From the IMG/VR virus record IMGVR_UViG_3300017917_003998, positions 1-56,336 of that record: 56,336 bases of DNA; one strand, 5' to 3'. Source of the DNA: a virus. This document shows, one piece after another, positions 26,306 through 35,609 of the stretch (position 1 is its first letter; each line of letters opens with the position of its first letter). Under the pieces are notes generated by a model. It was given only the letters and a program-made list of their open reading frames with translations. It did no database searches and had not been told where the DNA came from. A program made the translations under genes and the position numbers.

Positions 26306-26914
26306 TTAAGGTCTCCAAATACCGATGCCACCAAAATGTTCATTATTTCCTTGTGATTTTATTTTTCCACAAGATTTAGTGCATATTAGATTTAATTTTG
26401 TTCCTTCATTTAATTCTTCCCAAAATTTATATACTTGCCCCCCAAAGTTATCAGCATGAACATGATCTGGATCAATATCATGAAAAGCAATAAATCCTCT
26501 TGGTGATAATAATTGTTTATATAAATTAAAATCTCTTTTTACCCCATCATATGTATGATCGCCGTCTATAAAAATAAAATCAAATTGATTACAAAATTCT
26601 TTTACTTTATTAAAAGATTCTTCTGTCTGAGAATTACCAACGAAAAGTTTCCAATCATCTTCTTTATCCATGAATTCAGATAATATATCATCTATTGGGA
26701 TTAAATTCATGGCAACTTTTTTCCCTGTTGATAGTTTTGATATTAACCAAAATGTTCCGCCTTTATGTACTCCTATTTCTAATATATTATTAGGTTTAAA
26801 GCCTTGAAGCCAGTATCCTAAAGCTATAATTTCCTCGTAAACTTGTAGTGTATCATTTTTATTTGCAACTAAATACTCATCTATTAATTCTTTTATATCT
26901 ATATTATTTTTCAC
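26306..26914 (-). CDS. Class I SAM-dependent methyltransferase (cephalosporin hydroxylase/CmcI-like)
   Basis: This 202-residue methyltransferase has ILEIGVHKGGTFWLISKL as SAM motif, FIFIDGDHTYDGVKRDF with the metal-binding D-G-D-H, and FIAFHDIDPDHVHAD. This Methyltransf_24 arrangement is common beside phage and bacterial glycan genes, where the enzyme methylates a sugar hydroxyl. It differs from the methyltransferase at 22063 in the D-G-D-H motif and length. The stop of the upstream fusion gene abuts its ATG with no spacer, so the two are co-translated. Substrate not known. Confidence 0.75.
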   Translation of the reverse strand: MKNNIDIKELIDEYLVANKNDTLQVYEEIIALGYWLQGFKPNNILEIGVHKGGTFWLISKLSTGKKVAMNLIPIDDILSEFMDKEDDWKLFVGNSQTEESFNKVKEFCNQFDFIFIDGDHTYDGVKRDFNLYKQLLSPRGFIAFHDIDPDHVHADNFGGQVYKFWEELNEGTKLNLICTKSCGKIKSQGNNEHFGGIGIWRP

Positions 26915-29494
26915 TTAGATAAAATCGTTTATAAAATTAATTTTATATAAATCTTTTATATTGATAAATTTAACGCCTTTAGTAATTAAATCTTGATTAT
27001 TTTTTATAATTTCATTGTAAAAATTCCAAGCAAGAACAACAATAACATCTGGTAAATTATTATGGCAATATTCTTTATTTTTAATAGGAATATTAACGCC
27101 AGGAATAATTTTATTATTTTTTAATTCATTATCTTCGATAGTATATTCTATATATGAATTATCTATGCCAAAATAATTTAATGATGTTGTTGCTTTGGCC
27201 GGAGAACCATAAGAACAAATTTTATTATATTTTTGTTTTAATTTTTTAAAATTATTAATAACATTTTCTTTAACTTTCTCAACTTGATTTTTAAATTCTT
27301 TATAAGTATTAATATCATTAATACCAAATTCAGCTTCTTTTTGCAGGAAAGTTTGTACATTTTTACTAATATTGTTGCCTGTTTTATTTACGAATACTCT
27401 AATTGAACCGCCATGAGTATTTATGTGTTCAATATCGTAAACATAAAATCCAAGATTCTTGAAAAAGTTGTTAATTGATGTTACTGACCAATAATTAACA
27501 TGTTCATGATAAATATTATCAAATGTTAGATCATTGATTGTATCCAGTAAATATTGGACTTCAATAATAAAACTACCGTCTTCTTTTAAGAGTCTAAATG
27601 ATTCGTTACAAATATTTACAAGTTCATCTGAATGCGCAAAAACATTGGATGCCGTAACCAATTTTGCTTGTCCATATTTTTTGATTATTTGGTCAACAAC
27701 ATCAGATTTAAAGTAAGCATTCAGCGTATTAATACCTTTGTTATTAGCGATTTCGGAAATATTTTTAGCGGGTTCGACGCCTAATACTTTAATATTTTTT
27801 TCCATGAGTGGTTTTAGTGCAACGCCATCATTGCTACCGATATCAACAACTAAATCATTTGATGTTAAATTAAATCTTTTAATATAAGAGCTTGCTGCAT
27901 TTTCAAAGTGTTCACGAAAAGATGCTGCTGTTGATGATACATAAAGATAATTATCAAACATTTTTTCTGGTTCAACAACGTAAGATAATTGACAATTATG
28001 ACAATTTGGACAATATTTCATCTCAAGTGGAAACATTTCTGCTTTTTCGCTTTTATTATTTAATAAATTATTTGCTAATGGAGATAGACCCAGGCTTATA
28101 ACATCTTTAAGTTTTTCATTACTGCAAGAACGGCATTTTCTTGAATAATTATTTAAAATATTATTTCTAAATTTTTCATCAACTAATGTATATGGAATGG
28201 TATGAGTTATTCCATAGTTTTCATGCTCTCTTTCTCCGCGTACAAGATTTAAAAAGATAGAATCTTCTAAAAATACCATTGTATGTGCAACGTTTGGCTT
28301 TATTACCGCAATATCTCCTTGATTAATAATTCTTGTTTCAATAGGAGAATCTGGATATGCAAGATCTTTAATAACACTTACATATTTACCTTTAATTAAT
28401 AAACATTTTTGTTCTTGGATTGGGTGATAATGATTTGCTCGGACTGTTCCTGCTTTTGATTCAATATAACCAATAAGATTTATTGGCTCTGTAAGTTCAT
28501 AGTTACTAATTTTGCCTCTTGCATCAATAAATTCTTTGCCACCATTGATTATATATTCTAATTCTGTCTTAATGTTTTTTTCTGACCAATTTTCGATCAT
28601 GTCTTTAATGGCATTCTCTAAATTATAAAGAAATTTAAATCCTGTATTTAAAAGTTTTTTATTAGATAAAGTATATCCTAAGTTAGGTATTTCGTCATTT
28701 GTAGAAATTAATTCTATATTTGGTTTAAATTTTTTACAAATTTCTGCGACCTCTTTAACTGTTTTATTTTCTTTTGTTAAATGAAAAGTTTCATTTTCTA
28801 TTTTTGATTCTTCCATGAATTTAAAACATCTTGCTACGTCTAATAATGGAACTAAACTTTTATATTGAACCCCACCAGAAAAAAGTTTAATTGAGTCATT
28901 TTGAGATGCCATTTTAGAGAAAAGATTGGGCATAATCCCAATTCTCATAGTGTCTCCCGAATATCCATAAACAGAACCTAAGCGAAGTATAATGTATTTT
29001 TTATTTGAATTTCTTATATCATTTTCATTTTGGACTTTACATTTTGAATAAGTTAGGACTGGGCATGGTACAACTTCTTCTTCTATATCTAATTTTGTTT
29101 CATTAAATCCTTCGTAAACTACATGGGTCGAGGGAAAGATTATTTTACAGTTATTAGAGATGGAATTTAAAATATTCAACGTTCCATCAATAGCCCCCTC
29201 AATAATTTCTTTATCTTTTTCTGGAATTTCTTGAGTTTTTACATATGCGACATCAGTAATTCCAGCTAAGTGATGAACAACATCCGCGTCTTTGCAAATC
29301 TCTAGAATTTTTTCTTTATTTAAAATTGAAGTTTGATAAAATTGAAATCCCCAATCTCTTAACTGTTTAACTTTTTCAGAAATAAATCTTGAATCTAAAA
29401 CTATTATATTTTTATATCTTGTTTCGCCAGAATATAATTTGCATAATTCACTACCAATATATCCAAGTCCACCAGTTATAACTATTTTCTTCAT
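26915..29494 (-). CDS. Three-domain sugar enzyme: NAD epimerase + cupin epimerase + C-methyltransferase
   Basis: This 859-residue fusion starts (1-300) as an NAD-dependent SDR with IVITGGLGYIGSELCKLY, HLAGITDVAYV and STHVVYEGFNETK and the T-Y-S-K segment YSKCKV. At about 330-435 a double-stranded beta-helix (cupin) follows, with NHYHPIQEQKCLLIKG and ISQGDIAVIKPNVAH-like pattern (here INQGDIAVIKPNVAHTMVF), resembling dTDP-sugar 3,4- or 3,5-isomerases. From about 450 comes a C-methyltransferase: zinc-binding CRSCSN...CPNCHNCQ (Methyltransf_13), SAM motif VVDIGSNDGVALKPL near 546 and a C-terminal Methyltransf_14-like part with THGGSIRVFVNK. It would make a C-methyl branched deoxysugar, as TylC3/EvaC-type enzymes do. 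Confidence 0.82.
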   Translation of the reverse strand: MKKIVITGGLGYIGSELCKLYSGETRYKNIIVLDSRFISEKVKQLRDWGFQFYQTSILNKEKILEICKDADVVHHLAGITDVAYVKTQEIPEKDKEIIEGAIDGTLNILNSISNNCKIIFPSTHVVYEGFNETKLDIEEEVVPCPVLTYSKCKVQNENDIRNSNKKYIILRLGSVYGYSGDTMRIGIMPNLFSKMASQNDSIKLFSGGVQYKSLVPLLDVARCFKFMEESKIENETFHLTKENKTVKEVAEICKKFKPNIELISTNDEIPNLGYTLSNKKLLNTGFKFLYNLENAIKDMIENWSEKNIKTELEYIINGGKEFIDARGKISNYELTEPINLIGYIESKAGTVRANHYHPIQEQKCLLIKGKYVSVIKDLAYPDSPIETRIINQGDIAVIKPNVAHTMVFLEDSIFLNLVRGEREHENYGITHTIPYTLVDEKFRNNILNNYSRKCRSCSNEKLKDVISLGLSPLANNLLNNKSEKAEMFPLEMKYCPNCHNCQLSYVVEPEKMFDNYLYVSSTAASFREHFENAASSYIKRFNLTSNDLVVDIGSNDGVALKPLMEKNIKVLGVEPAKNISEIANNKGINTLNAYFKSDVVDQIIKKYGQAKLVTASNVFAHSDELVNICNESFRLLKEDGSFIIEVQYLLDTINDLTFDNIYHEHVNYWSVTSINNFFKNLGFYVYDIEHINTHGGSIRVFVNKTGNNISKNVQTFLQKEAEFGINDINTYKEFKNQVEKVKENVINNFKKLKQKYNKICSYGSPAKATTSLNYFGIDNSYIEYTIEDNELKNNKIIPGVNIPIKNKEYCHNNLPDVIVVLAWNFYNEIIKNNQDLITKGVKFINIKDLYKINFINDFI

Positions 29495-29504
29495 AATTTA
29501 TATT

Positions 29505-30416
29505 TTATGTTGGTTTTATTAAATAATCAAACTTATTTTTGATAAAATCAACCATCCTCTGAGGATAAGAATATGTATTTAGGTCTATAACTTGTAAATT
29601 ATCAAAATAATATTTTTGAAATTTATCTTGATATGTATAATTTGTTCTATTAAATAAATCGGAATTTGAATTTATTTTATTATTAATATTATTTAAATAA
29701 TTTGAATTGTTAAATTCTTGATGTGAATAACTTTGTATCTTGGTCTTAATTCTTTCTGGGCCTCCAACAAAACTAAGATGCCAGCCACCATTAAATATTT
29801 TATTGATATTTACTCTCTCGTTTCTTAAGTGAGTTAAAGAATTAGACTTTGTTTTTTCGTAATATACAATATAATTTCCATACCAATTTGTATGAGCTAT
29901 ATTATTAATATAATAATTATGGCAATCCATCATGATACAATGATCTACTAGAGACTTTTCTTTTACTTCATCTATAACATTTGGATTTGGAATTTCGTCT
30001 AAATCAGAAACCATGATTACATCATCATATTGACAATTTATTAGCCCAAGTTTAATAAATTCTCTTTGCATGTAATCTCTGGCGAATGTTGGAAATTGTT
30101 TTAATCCATTTTCATTTTCGACATTAAAAATATCTATAATTTTATTATATTCTATATCATATTTATTTGAACTTTGTTTTTTTATCGGATTTAGAATATC
30201 ATTAGGCATTTCTTCTTTAACGTGAATTATTTTATCTAAATATTTAGAGAATGTTTTTTTATTATTTTCAAAAAATAATTCTTTGTCTTTATTTGAATGA
30301 GTTTTATTTGTTTCGCTTATTACAAAATAATCAACGTGATTATATAATAGCTCTAGTCTTATTTCCAGTAGGTCTAATTCATTAAAAAATTGAAAACAAT
30401 CGTATATTTTTTTCAT
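29505..30416 (-). CDS. GT17 family glycosyltransferase
   Basis: This 303-residue protein resembles GT17, the family of beta-1,4-N-acetylglucosaminyltransferase III. It opens KIYDCFQFFNELDLLEIRLE, then VDYFVISETNKTHSNKDKEL (family pattern 'v..fvi.Ea..T..g..k'), FPTFARDYMQREFIK, and DVIMVSDLDEIPNP with the D-x-D-E metal-binding site. The middle GNYIVYYEKTKSN and GWHLSFVGGPERIKTKIQSYSHQEF complete the match. GT17 genes are frequent in marine and large-phage glycan islands. The start overlaps the upstream GT11 by one base; ten bases separate it from the fusion gene downstream. Confidence 0.82.
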   Translation of the reverse strand: MKKIYDCFQFFNELDLLEIRLELLYNHVDYFVISETNKTHSNKDKELFFENNKKTFSKYLDKIIHVKEEMPNDILNPIKKQSSNKYDIEYNKIIDIFNVENENGLKQFPTFARDYMQREFIKLGLINCQYDDVIMVSDLDEIPNPNVIDEVKEKSLVDHCIMMDCHNYYINNIAHTNWYGNYIVYYEKTKSNSLTHLRNERVNINKIFNGGWHLSFVGGPERIKTKIQSYSHQEFNNSNYLNNINNKINSNSDLFNRTNYTYQDKFQKYYFDNLQVIDLNTYSYPQRMVDFIKNKFDYLIKPT

Positions 30417-31345
30417 TAATTTAATCCATTCTTTTCATAAAATTGTAGCGCTTCTTTTTTACAAGTTTCGTAATCGAAGATCTCTCCTTCTCTATCAAGA
30501 TAATTAAAACCTCTAGCATATGAATCTCCCAATGACCAATATCCATTGCTTATGTTATGTTTCGCCCAATATTTTGGAGCTAAAATTAAATTAGCTTTTT
30601 TATTAAGCCACCCCGCCCACCATCCAAAACTAGAATTCGATAATATTATATATTTACTTTGATTAATTACATAAAAGTCAAAGCCAATATCTAAATGATA
30701 GCAAGGATAATCTCCTATATAAAATCTTGCGCAATCTGAATCATCTGTTATAATTATAAATTTCATCTTAGGATTTATATTCAACATGTAATCTATTGAA
30801 TCTTTCCAATACTCCGCTCTACATATTAAATTCTTAACATTTCTGTATTCCCCACCTCTAAAATTTATAGCGCAAAGATTTTGATCTAAAATAATACCTA
30901 ATTCATTTAATTTTTTATTATATAAATCTATATATTCATCCATTATTTGAAACCAATCTGAAACGTCTTTTTTCCTGTCTATTAGATAATCTTCGGATTG
31001 GGATATTAAATGTATCATCGTGTTATCTTTAATATTAAAAACATTAGAATCGTACATATTAATTAAACATTTATCATCTTTGTATTCATGAAATTTATGT
31101 TTATCATAGTATTCATTATTTATTCCTTCGTATAAATTTAAGCCATGTTTATTTTTACCAATAACTTTTAATTTTTCGCCATAATTAACATTCATAAAAT
31201 AAAATTGGCTTTTTCCGTTATAGTAATCATGCGTAGGTATTGGATTTATTCCCCAAGTATAACCCAATTTTTCCGCTACGATTCTACAAATAGAATAATA
31301 CCACATGTGATTTCCAAAATTGCCAGTTAGATTTGTTGTTATCAT
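30416..31345 (-). CDS. GT11 family glycosyltransferase, copy 2
   Basis: This 309-residue GT11-type protein begins MITTNLTGNFGNHMWYYSICR, a variant of the G-x-L-G-N-Q opening in which Q is H. It has CAINFRGGEYRN in the H-x-R-x-x-D-Y position (N and G-G-E replace H and T/R-D) and FIIITDDSDCARFYIG. It ends ILSNSSFGWWAGWLNKK. The altered donor-site motif suggests a different or modified donor compared with copies 1 and 3, or reduced activity. It is separated from the DUF5672 gene by three bases. The same role as other GT11s is likely: adding a 6-deoxyhexose to a glycan. Confidence 0.78.
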   Translation of the reverse strand: MITTNLTGNFGNHMWYYSICRIVAEKLGYTWGINPIPTHDYYNGKSQFYFMNVNYGEKLKVIGKNKHGLNLYEGINNEYYDKHKFHEYKDDKCLINMYDSNVFNIKDNTMIHLISQSEDYLIDRKKDVSDWFQIMDEYIDLYNKKLNELGIILDQNLCAINFRGGEYRNVKNLICRAEYWKDSIDYMLNINPKMKFIIITDDSDCARFYIGDYPCYHLDIGFDFYVINQSKYIILSNSSFGWWAGWLNKKANLILAPKYWAKHNISNGYWSLGDSYARGFNYLDREGEIFDYETCKKEALQFYEKNGLN

Positions 31346-31348
31346 AGA

Positions 31349-32011
31349 TTATATAAATTTTGGATAATATTTATTTAATCCTTCATAGTTGTGAAATGCA
31401 AATGGTTTAATATTTTCTATTTCAGGAATATAGTGTTCATGGGAAAAATATTTTGCAATTTCTATATCTGCAAATTTCATACCATTTTTTATATATTCAT
31501 GTCTATAATTTACGCATATAAAACCATCTTCATTTGAATATCCATGAAATTTTTTCCATTCTAAATTTAATTTATTCGGAAGATCTATTAATCTTTTACT
31601 TCTTAAAGAAACGCTATTTCCAACTCTAATTATATTTTGATTTATATCTCTATATGAAAAATTATCGGTTGGTAATGGCCAAGGCGCTCCTATATAGTCG
31701 TATTCTAAGAAATCATCACGCCAACTTTCCGGATTTACAATAAAACCATTATCATGAATTAATATTGCATATTCTGTATTAATATATTTACCTAAAGAAT
31801 ATATTATATGATAGTTCCATTCATCTATATTTGAAATTTTTTGAATAAATTCATGTTTTATATTTGGAGATAAAATATGGGGTTTTGTATCTGATACAAT
31901 TTTAACTTCTGCGAATTTTATATTTCTACAACTATATTCTAGTGCTTTAATTGTTTCGGGAATCTTAACGGAAGTGACAGCTATTAAAGTTATTTTAGTT
32001 AAATTTAACAT
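31349..32011 (-). CDS. DUF5672-type putative glycosyltransferase (copy 2)
   Basis: This 220-residue protein is a relative of the protein at 23905 over its full length. LTKITLIAVTSVKIPETIKAL matches the start, then YAILIHDNGFIVNPESWRDDFLEYDYIGAPWPLP, where D-N-G replaces the D-D-G of copy 1. The end reads HYIPEIENIKPFAFHNYEG. The GAPWP motif and NSVSLRSKRLIDLP are closer to database-typical DUF5672 than copy 1. The changed acidic motif may alter metal binding or donor. It sits between an SDR gene and GT11 copy 2, three bases from each. Confidence 0.8.
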   Translation of the reverse strand: MLNLTKITLIAVTSVKIPETIKALEYSCRNIKFAEVKIVSDTKPHILSPNIKHEFIQKISNIDEWNYHIIYSLGKYINTEYAILIHDNGFIVNPESWRDDFLEYDYIGAPWPLPTDNFSYRDINQNIIRVGNSVSLRSKRLIDLPNKLNLEWKKFHGYSNEDGFICVNYRHEYIKNGMKFADIEIAKYFSHEHYIPEIENIKPFAFHNYEGLNKYYPKFI

Positions 32012-32014
32012 ATT

Positions 32015-32845
32015 TTAACTACAAATCATTTTTATTCCATCTTCAATTGATATCTTTGGTTTAAAACCCAAGCTATGAAGCTTCGAAACGTCCATGTAAA
32101 AATCTCTAGATTGAACTAAATTGTGAAATTTTGGCGTTTCTATAGAATTTATTTTGCTTGAACTGTTAAGTATTGTTTTTGCATATTCTATAATATATCT
32201 AATTGATATTGGTTTACCGCTACCTACATTATATATAGAATTATATTCTCCATTTTCACAAATCATTTTAATTGCTGCGCAAATATCAAATACATGCATC
32301 ATGTCTCTTAAAACATATCCATCTTCATAAAGATTAATTTCTTTATTTTCTTTTAAAAGATTAATCATATATTGAATTGCATTTTTCTTTCCAGAACATT
32401 TTGCGTCACCATTGCCATAAACATTACATAATCTAAGTATTCTATATTTAATATTAAAATACTGACAATAAGTAGCAAGTAATTGCTCTGCTGTTCTTTT
32501 TGTGATGGAATAAAATCCTGTTGGATCACAGTAATCACTTTCTCTTGCTGGTAGCCTACATCTTCCATATACAAACCATGAACTTATAAAATTGAAAGTT
32601 AAATCTTTATTCTTGCAATTTTCTAAAACTTTCAATAATTTTGTTATATTAGTTTCTACATCTTTATGTATATTTTCTAGCATATTATAATTATCTATAG
32701 TACTAATCATATATAGAATATTATTATTTTTTGGTATATCATCTTCTCTTGGGTGAACGTATACTTTATCTTTAAAAAGACTTTTAAAATTAGATCCTAT
32801 AAAACCTGTACCACCGAATAGGTCTATCTTATTCGATGTATTCAT
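32015..32845 (-). CDS. NAD-dependent sugar epimerase/dehydratase (SDR)
   Basis: This 276-residue extended SDR has DLFGGTGFIGSNFKSLF as the nucleotide-binding loop, then FISSWFVYGR and FYSITKRTAEQLLATYC with the Y-x3-K catalytic pair, and ILRLCNVYGNGD. The C-terminal YVLRDMMHVFDICAAIKMIC matches the epimerase substrate domain. It cannot be assigned precisely: candidates are a 4-reductase or 2-epimerase acting after the RfbH-like dehydratase next to it, as in tyvelose, paratose or colitose routes. It overlaps the 3' end of that gene by 17 bases, so the two are translationally coupled. Confidence 0.75.
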   Translation of the reverse strand: MNTSNKIDLFGGTGFIGSNFKSLFKDKVYVHPREDDIPKNNNILYMISTIDNYNMLENIHKDVETNITKLLKVLENCKNKDLTFNFISSWFVYGRCRLPARESDYCDPTGFYSITKRTAEQLLATYCQYFNIKYRILRLCNVYGNGDAKCSGKKNAIQYMINLLKENKEINLYEDGYVLRDMMHVFDICAAIKMICENGEYNSIYNVGSGKPISIRYIIEYAKTILNSSSKINSIETPKFHNLVQSRDFYMDVSKLHSLGFKPKISIEDGIKMICS

Positions 32846-34127
32846 TTATTTTATTTTCTATATATTTTATATTATCTTCTGTAATTGTGGGAGAGCAACC
32901 TACAAAAAATACTTTTTCTAAAACTTTATTTGCATTTGGATAATTTTTCCAATCTTCTAAATGTTTATATGCCGGATGCAATAATATATTACCTGCAAAA
33001 TAATTTCTAGTTTGTATACCGTTGTTCTCAAGATAGTCTACTAAATTATTTTTAGATAAATAGCATCCACAAATAATAGGCACTCCAAACCATGATACAT
33101 CTGCATTTTCGAATACAGAAGGAAATTGTAAATCTTTAATTTTAGAAAAAATACTTTCAATTTTATTTTTGTTCAAAACTCTGATTTGATGAAATTCCTC
33201 CATCTTTTTTAATTGAATTAATCCAATCGCTCCTTGTAAATCTAGTGGTTTTAAGTTATATCCTATTTGAGTAAAGAAATACTTATGATCAATATTATAT
33301 GGAACTTCTTTAATCCAATTAGAAAATCTAGCATTACAGCTTCCATTCTTCAATAAATTACAACTTCCTATGCAATAGCAATCTCTACCCCACCATGCAA
33401 AGCTTCTAGCTATTTTAATAATTTCTTCTACATTTGAAGAGACCATGCCTCCCTCTCCAGTAGTTAAATGATGAGCTGGATAAAAAGAGCAGCTTGAGGT
33501 TACGCAATATTCATTAAGATGTCTATTTCTCCATTTGCTTCCAAAACTATCGCATCCATCTAAAATTAATTCTATGTTATATTTTTTAGAGATTTCAATA
33601 AGTTTATCAAAATCTGGTGGATTACCTAAAACAGGAGATATGAATATAGCTTTTGTATTTTTAGTTATTTTAGATTCCAATTGATTTAGGTCAAAATTTA
33701 AGGTATCAAACTCAATATCTACAAATACTGGTTTTAAATTATTTTGAATAATTGGGTTTAAAGTAGTTGGGAAGCCTACTACAGATACTAAAATTTCATC
33801 ATTATCTTGCCAGTTAAAATACTTTTTAAGTGCAGCGACCATAACTAGATTAGCTGAACTACCTGAATTAACCATTACTGAATATTTTTGGTTTATTTTT
33901 TTAGAAAATTCTTTTTCAAATTTCGCAACGCTTTCACCACTTGCAAGCCATTTGCCAAAAAGAAGATTATCTATGGCTTCAACAAGTTCTTCTTTTGTAT
34001 ATGATGGCCCACCATAATAAACTTTATTTTTTGTATCTTTTAGATTATGACAGAATTGAGGTATAAATAAAGACTCTTCTTTTTCAAGAGATAAAAGAAA
34101 ACTTAATATTTTATCTTTTCTGTTCAC
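32829..34127 (-). CDS. rfbH: RfbH-like NDP-4-keto-6-deoxyhexose 3-dehydratase (PLP and Fe-S type)
   Basis: This 432-residue protein of the DegT/DnrJ/EryC1/StrS fold has the usual PLP-lysine replaced by histidine at about residue 220 (SFYPAHHLTTGEGGMV). This is the signature of 3-dehydratases (E1/RfbH and ColD) that remove the C3 hydroxyl on the way to 3,6-dideoxyhexoses. Four cysteines match the E1 iron-sulfur site: LDGCDSFGSKW, then GRDCYCIGSC and NGSC. GTG is the start. A perfect -35/-10 promoter lies 11 bases upstream inside the end of the previous gene. Likely product: a 3,6-dideoxy sugar such as paratose, abequose or colitose; the nucleotide carrier cannot be read. Confidence 0.85.
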   Translation of the reverse strand: MNRKDKILSFLLSLEKEESLFIPQFCHNLKDTKNKVYYGGPSYTKEELVEAIDNLLFGKWLASGESVAKFEKEFSKKINQKYSVMVNSGSSANLVMVAALKKYFNWQDNDEILVSVVGFPTTLNPIIQNNLKPVFVDIEFDTLNFDLNQLESKITKNTKAIFISPVLGNPPDFDKLIEISKKYNIELILDGCDSFGSKWRNRHLNEYCVTSSCSFYPAHHLTTGEGGMVSSNVEEIIKIARSFAWWGRDCYCIGSCNLLKNGSCNARFSNWIKEVPYNIDHKYFFTQIGYNLKPLDLQGAIGLIQLKKMEEFHQIRVLNKNKIESIFSKIKDLQFPSVFENADVSWFGVPIICGCYLSKNNLVDYLENNGIQTRNYFAGNILLHPAYKHLEDWKNYPNANKVLEKVFFVGCSPTITEDNIKYIENKINEYIE

Positions 34128-34134
34128 TAGTATT

Positions 34135-34833
34135 TTATATTATAAGGTTAATATTATATTTTGTCAAAATATATTCAGTTTCTTTATTTTTTATCTCTTG
34201 TGATATAATGCTAGAAGATTGTTCCTGACTTAATCTATTTACAACATTAATTTTATTTAAAATTTTTGGTAACCCGAATTTTCTGTATAACCTTTCGTAA
34301 TAATCAACGTCCATTAACCATGTCAAATTTTCATCAAACATCATAATGTCTTCTGTATTTTTTATGGTCAAGACACTCGGACAACTAATTGTATTGTTCC
34401 CTAATAATATATTTGAGTTATAGGTTGGATAAAATGGCCTAATATATCTATAATTTTTGTCGTCAAGATGTTCTGTTCCTGTTACAAGCCAGTAGGTGTC
34501 TCTATCGATTTCTTTATATATATCTGACAAGCTATCTTTTGAATATAAAAAATCGTCTTGAAATAGTATTTTGATAAAATCACCTTTACATTTTTTTATT
34601 GTATTATTTAAATTACCAGACATGCTTCTGTTTGGATTTTTAAAATAATTGATATTTAATTTTTGGGAATAAATTCGACATAACTCTTGGATTTTATCAT
34701 CTAAACTATTATCAGATACTACTATTTCAAAATCTCTAAAAGATTGATTTTCTAAAATATTAAGGCTGAATTTTAAAAATTCAACTCCTTTCCCATTAGC
34801 TTCGTATGCGGGGATAGCTACTGAAAAAAACAT
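34135..34833 (-). CDS. GT2 family glycosyltransferase (A)
   Basis: This 232-residue GT-A enzyme starts MFFSVAIPAYEANGKGVEFLKFSL. It contains FEIVVSDNSLDDKIQEL, NPNRSMSGNLNNTIKKCKG and FIKILFQDDFLY, with Q-D-D as the metal- and nucleotide-binding DxD. DENLTWLMDVDYYERLYRKFG supplies the acceptor-side acidic residue. It is short for the family, a single catalytic domain without membrane segment, suggesting a cytoplasmic enzyme. A promoter for the next gene is embedded in its 3' end. It is two bases downstream of the GT11 copy 3 gene. Confidence 0.85.
   Translation of the reverse strand: MFFSVAIPAYEANGKGVEFLKFSLNILENQSFRDFEIVVSDNSLDDKIQELCRIYSQKLNINYFKNPNRSMSGNLNNTIKKCKGDFIKILFQDDFLYSKDSLSDIYKEIDRDTYWLVTGTEHLDDKNYRYIRPFYPTYNSNILLGNNTISCPSVLTIKNTEDIMMFDENLTWLMDVDYYERLYRKFGLPKILNKINVVNRLSQEQSSSIISQEIKNKETEYILTKYNINLII
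34139..34167 (-). promoter_or_regulatory. Perfect-consensus sigma-70 promoter inside the glycan island, for rfbH-like gene
   Basis: Minus strand: TTGACA, 17-base spacer, TATAAT, then 11 bases to the GTG at 34127. It predicts a leader of only about four or five bases. It lies within the last codons of the GT2 gene and would start transcription of the second half of the island. Confidence 0.75.
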
Positions 34834-34835
34834 AT

Positions 34836-35609
34836 TTATATTTTAATCCATTTTTCTAAGGCTGGATCGGATTTTTTAGGTCCATTTATACCAAACCAAT
34901 TTTTAGGTGAAATTATTATTTTATTTTTATTTTTATTTATCCAAGCTCCCCACCAACTAAATGTACTGTTTGTTATAATATTATTTTGACATTTCGACAT
35001 CATGTACAAATCCGTAATGTTATCTTCTCCTTCAATAAAAATTGTTTTATTAAATTTTATATTATCTTTGCACCAGTTAATATCATCAGAGAAAACTAGT
35101 ACGTTTATATTATTATCAGTTAATAAATCATATGCATTTTTAAAATAATCTAAAGATTGATTATAATGAAAATCAGATAAAGATATATAATCTGTTCTCC
35201 TGACGTGAATTGATACTGTGTTTTCACCAAGTACTGGATATTTATTTTTAATATAATTATCTAAATCATCTTGGATTTCTAGTTTATTCCTTATTGTTGT
35301 CTCTGAGTCTTTAAAAAAAAATTCGTTCTGCCAGTAACCATATAAATATGTTGGATTTACATATTGTATATCAAAAGAGTTTAAATCAGTTTCTTTAATA
35401 ATGTTTACATTTTTATTTATATCTTCCGGTTGAGCGATATTAATTTCAATATTTTTAAATTTATATAATTCAAACTTTCTATGATTTTGATTTAAATAAA
35501 AAGATATATCAAAATTAATCTTTGTATTATTTTTTAGGGCTAAATTTTCTGCTACTGCCCATTGAAAAAGTTGATTACCCAAACCTCCTTGCAAAAAAGT
35601 AGTAATCAT
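34836..35609 (-). CDS. GT11 family alpha-1,2-fucosyltransferase-like, copy 3
   Basis: This 257-residue protein is the best GT11 match in the window. It begins LQGGLGNQLFQWAVAENLALKN, has VSIHVRRTDYISLSDFHYNQS with the H-x-R-R-x-D-Y donor motif intact, then VLVFSDDINWCKDNIKF. It ends NIITNSTFSWWGAWINK and SPKNWFG. All key positions of bacterial alpha-1,2-fucosyltransferases are present. Family members transfer L-fucose or, in some O-antigens, colitose from the GDP-sugar to galactose. GDP-sugar supply is suggested by gmd at 22694. Start overlaps the rhamnose-type SDR gene by one base. Confidence 0.9.
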   Translation of the reverse strand: MITTFLQGGLGNQLFQWAVAENLALKNNTKINFDISFYLNQNHRKFELYKFKNIEINIAQPEDINKNVNIIKETDLNSFDIQYVNPTYLYGYWQNEFFFKDSETTIRNKLEIQDDLDNYIKNKYPVLGENTVSIHVRRTDYISLSDFHYNQSLDYFKNAYDLLTDNNINVLVFSDDINWCKDNIKFNKTIFIEGEDNITDLYMMSKCQNNIITNSTFSWWGAWINKNKNKIIISPKNWFGINGPKKSDPALEKWIKI

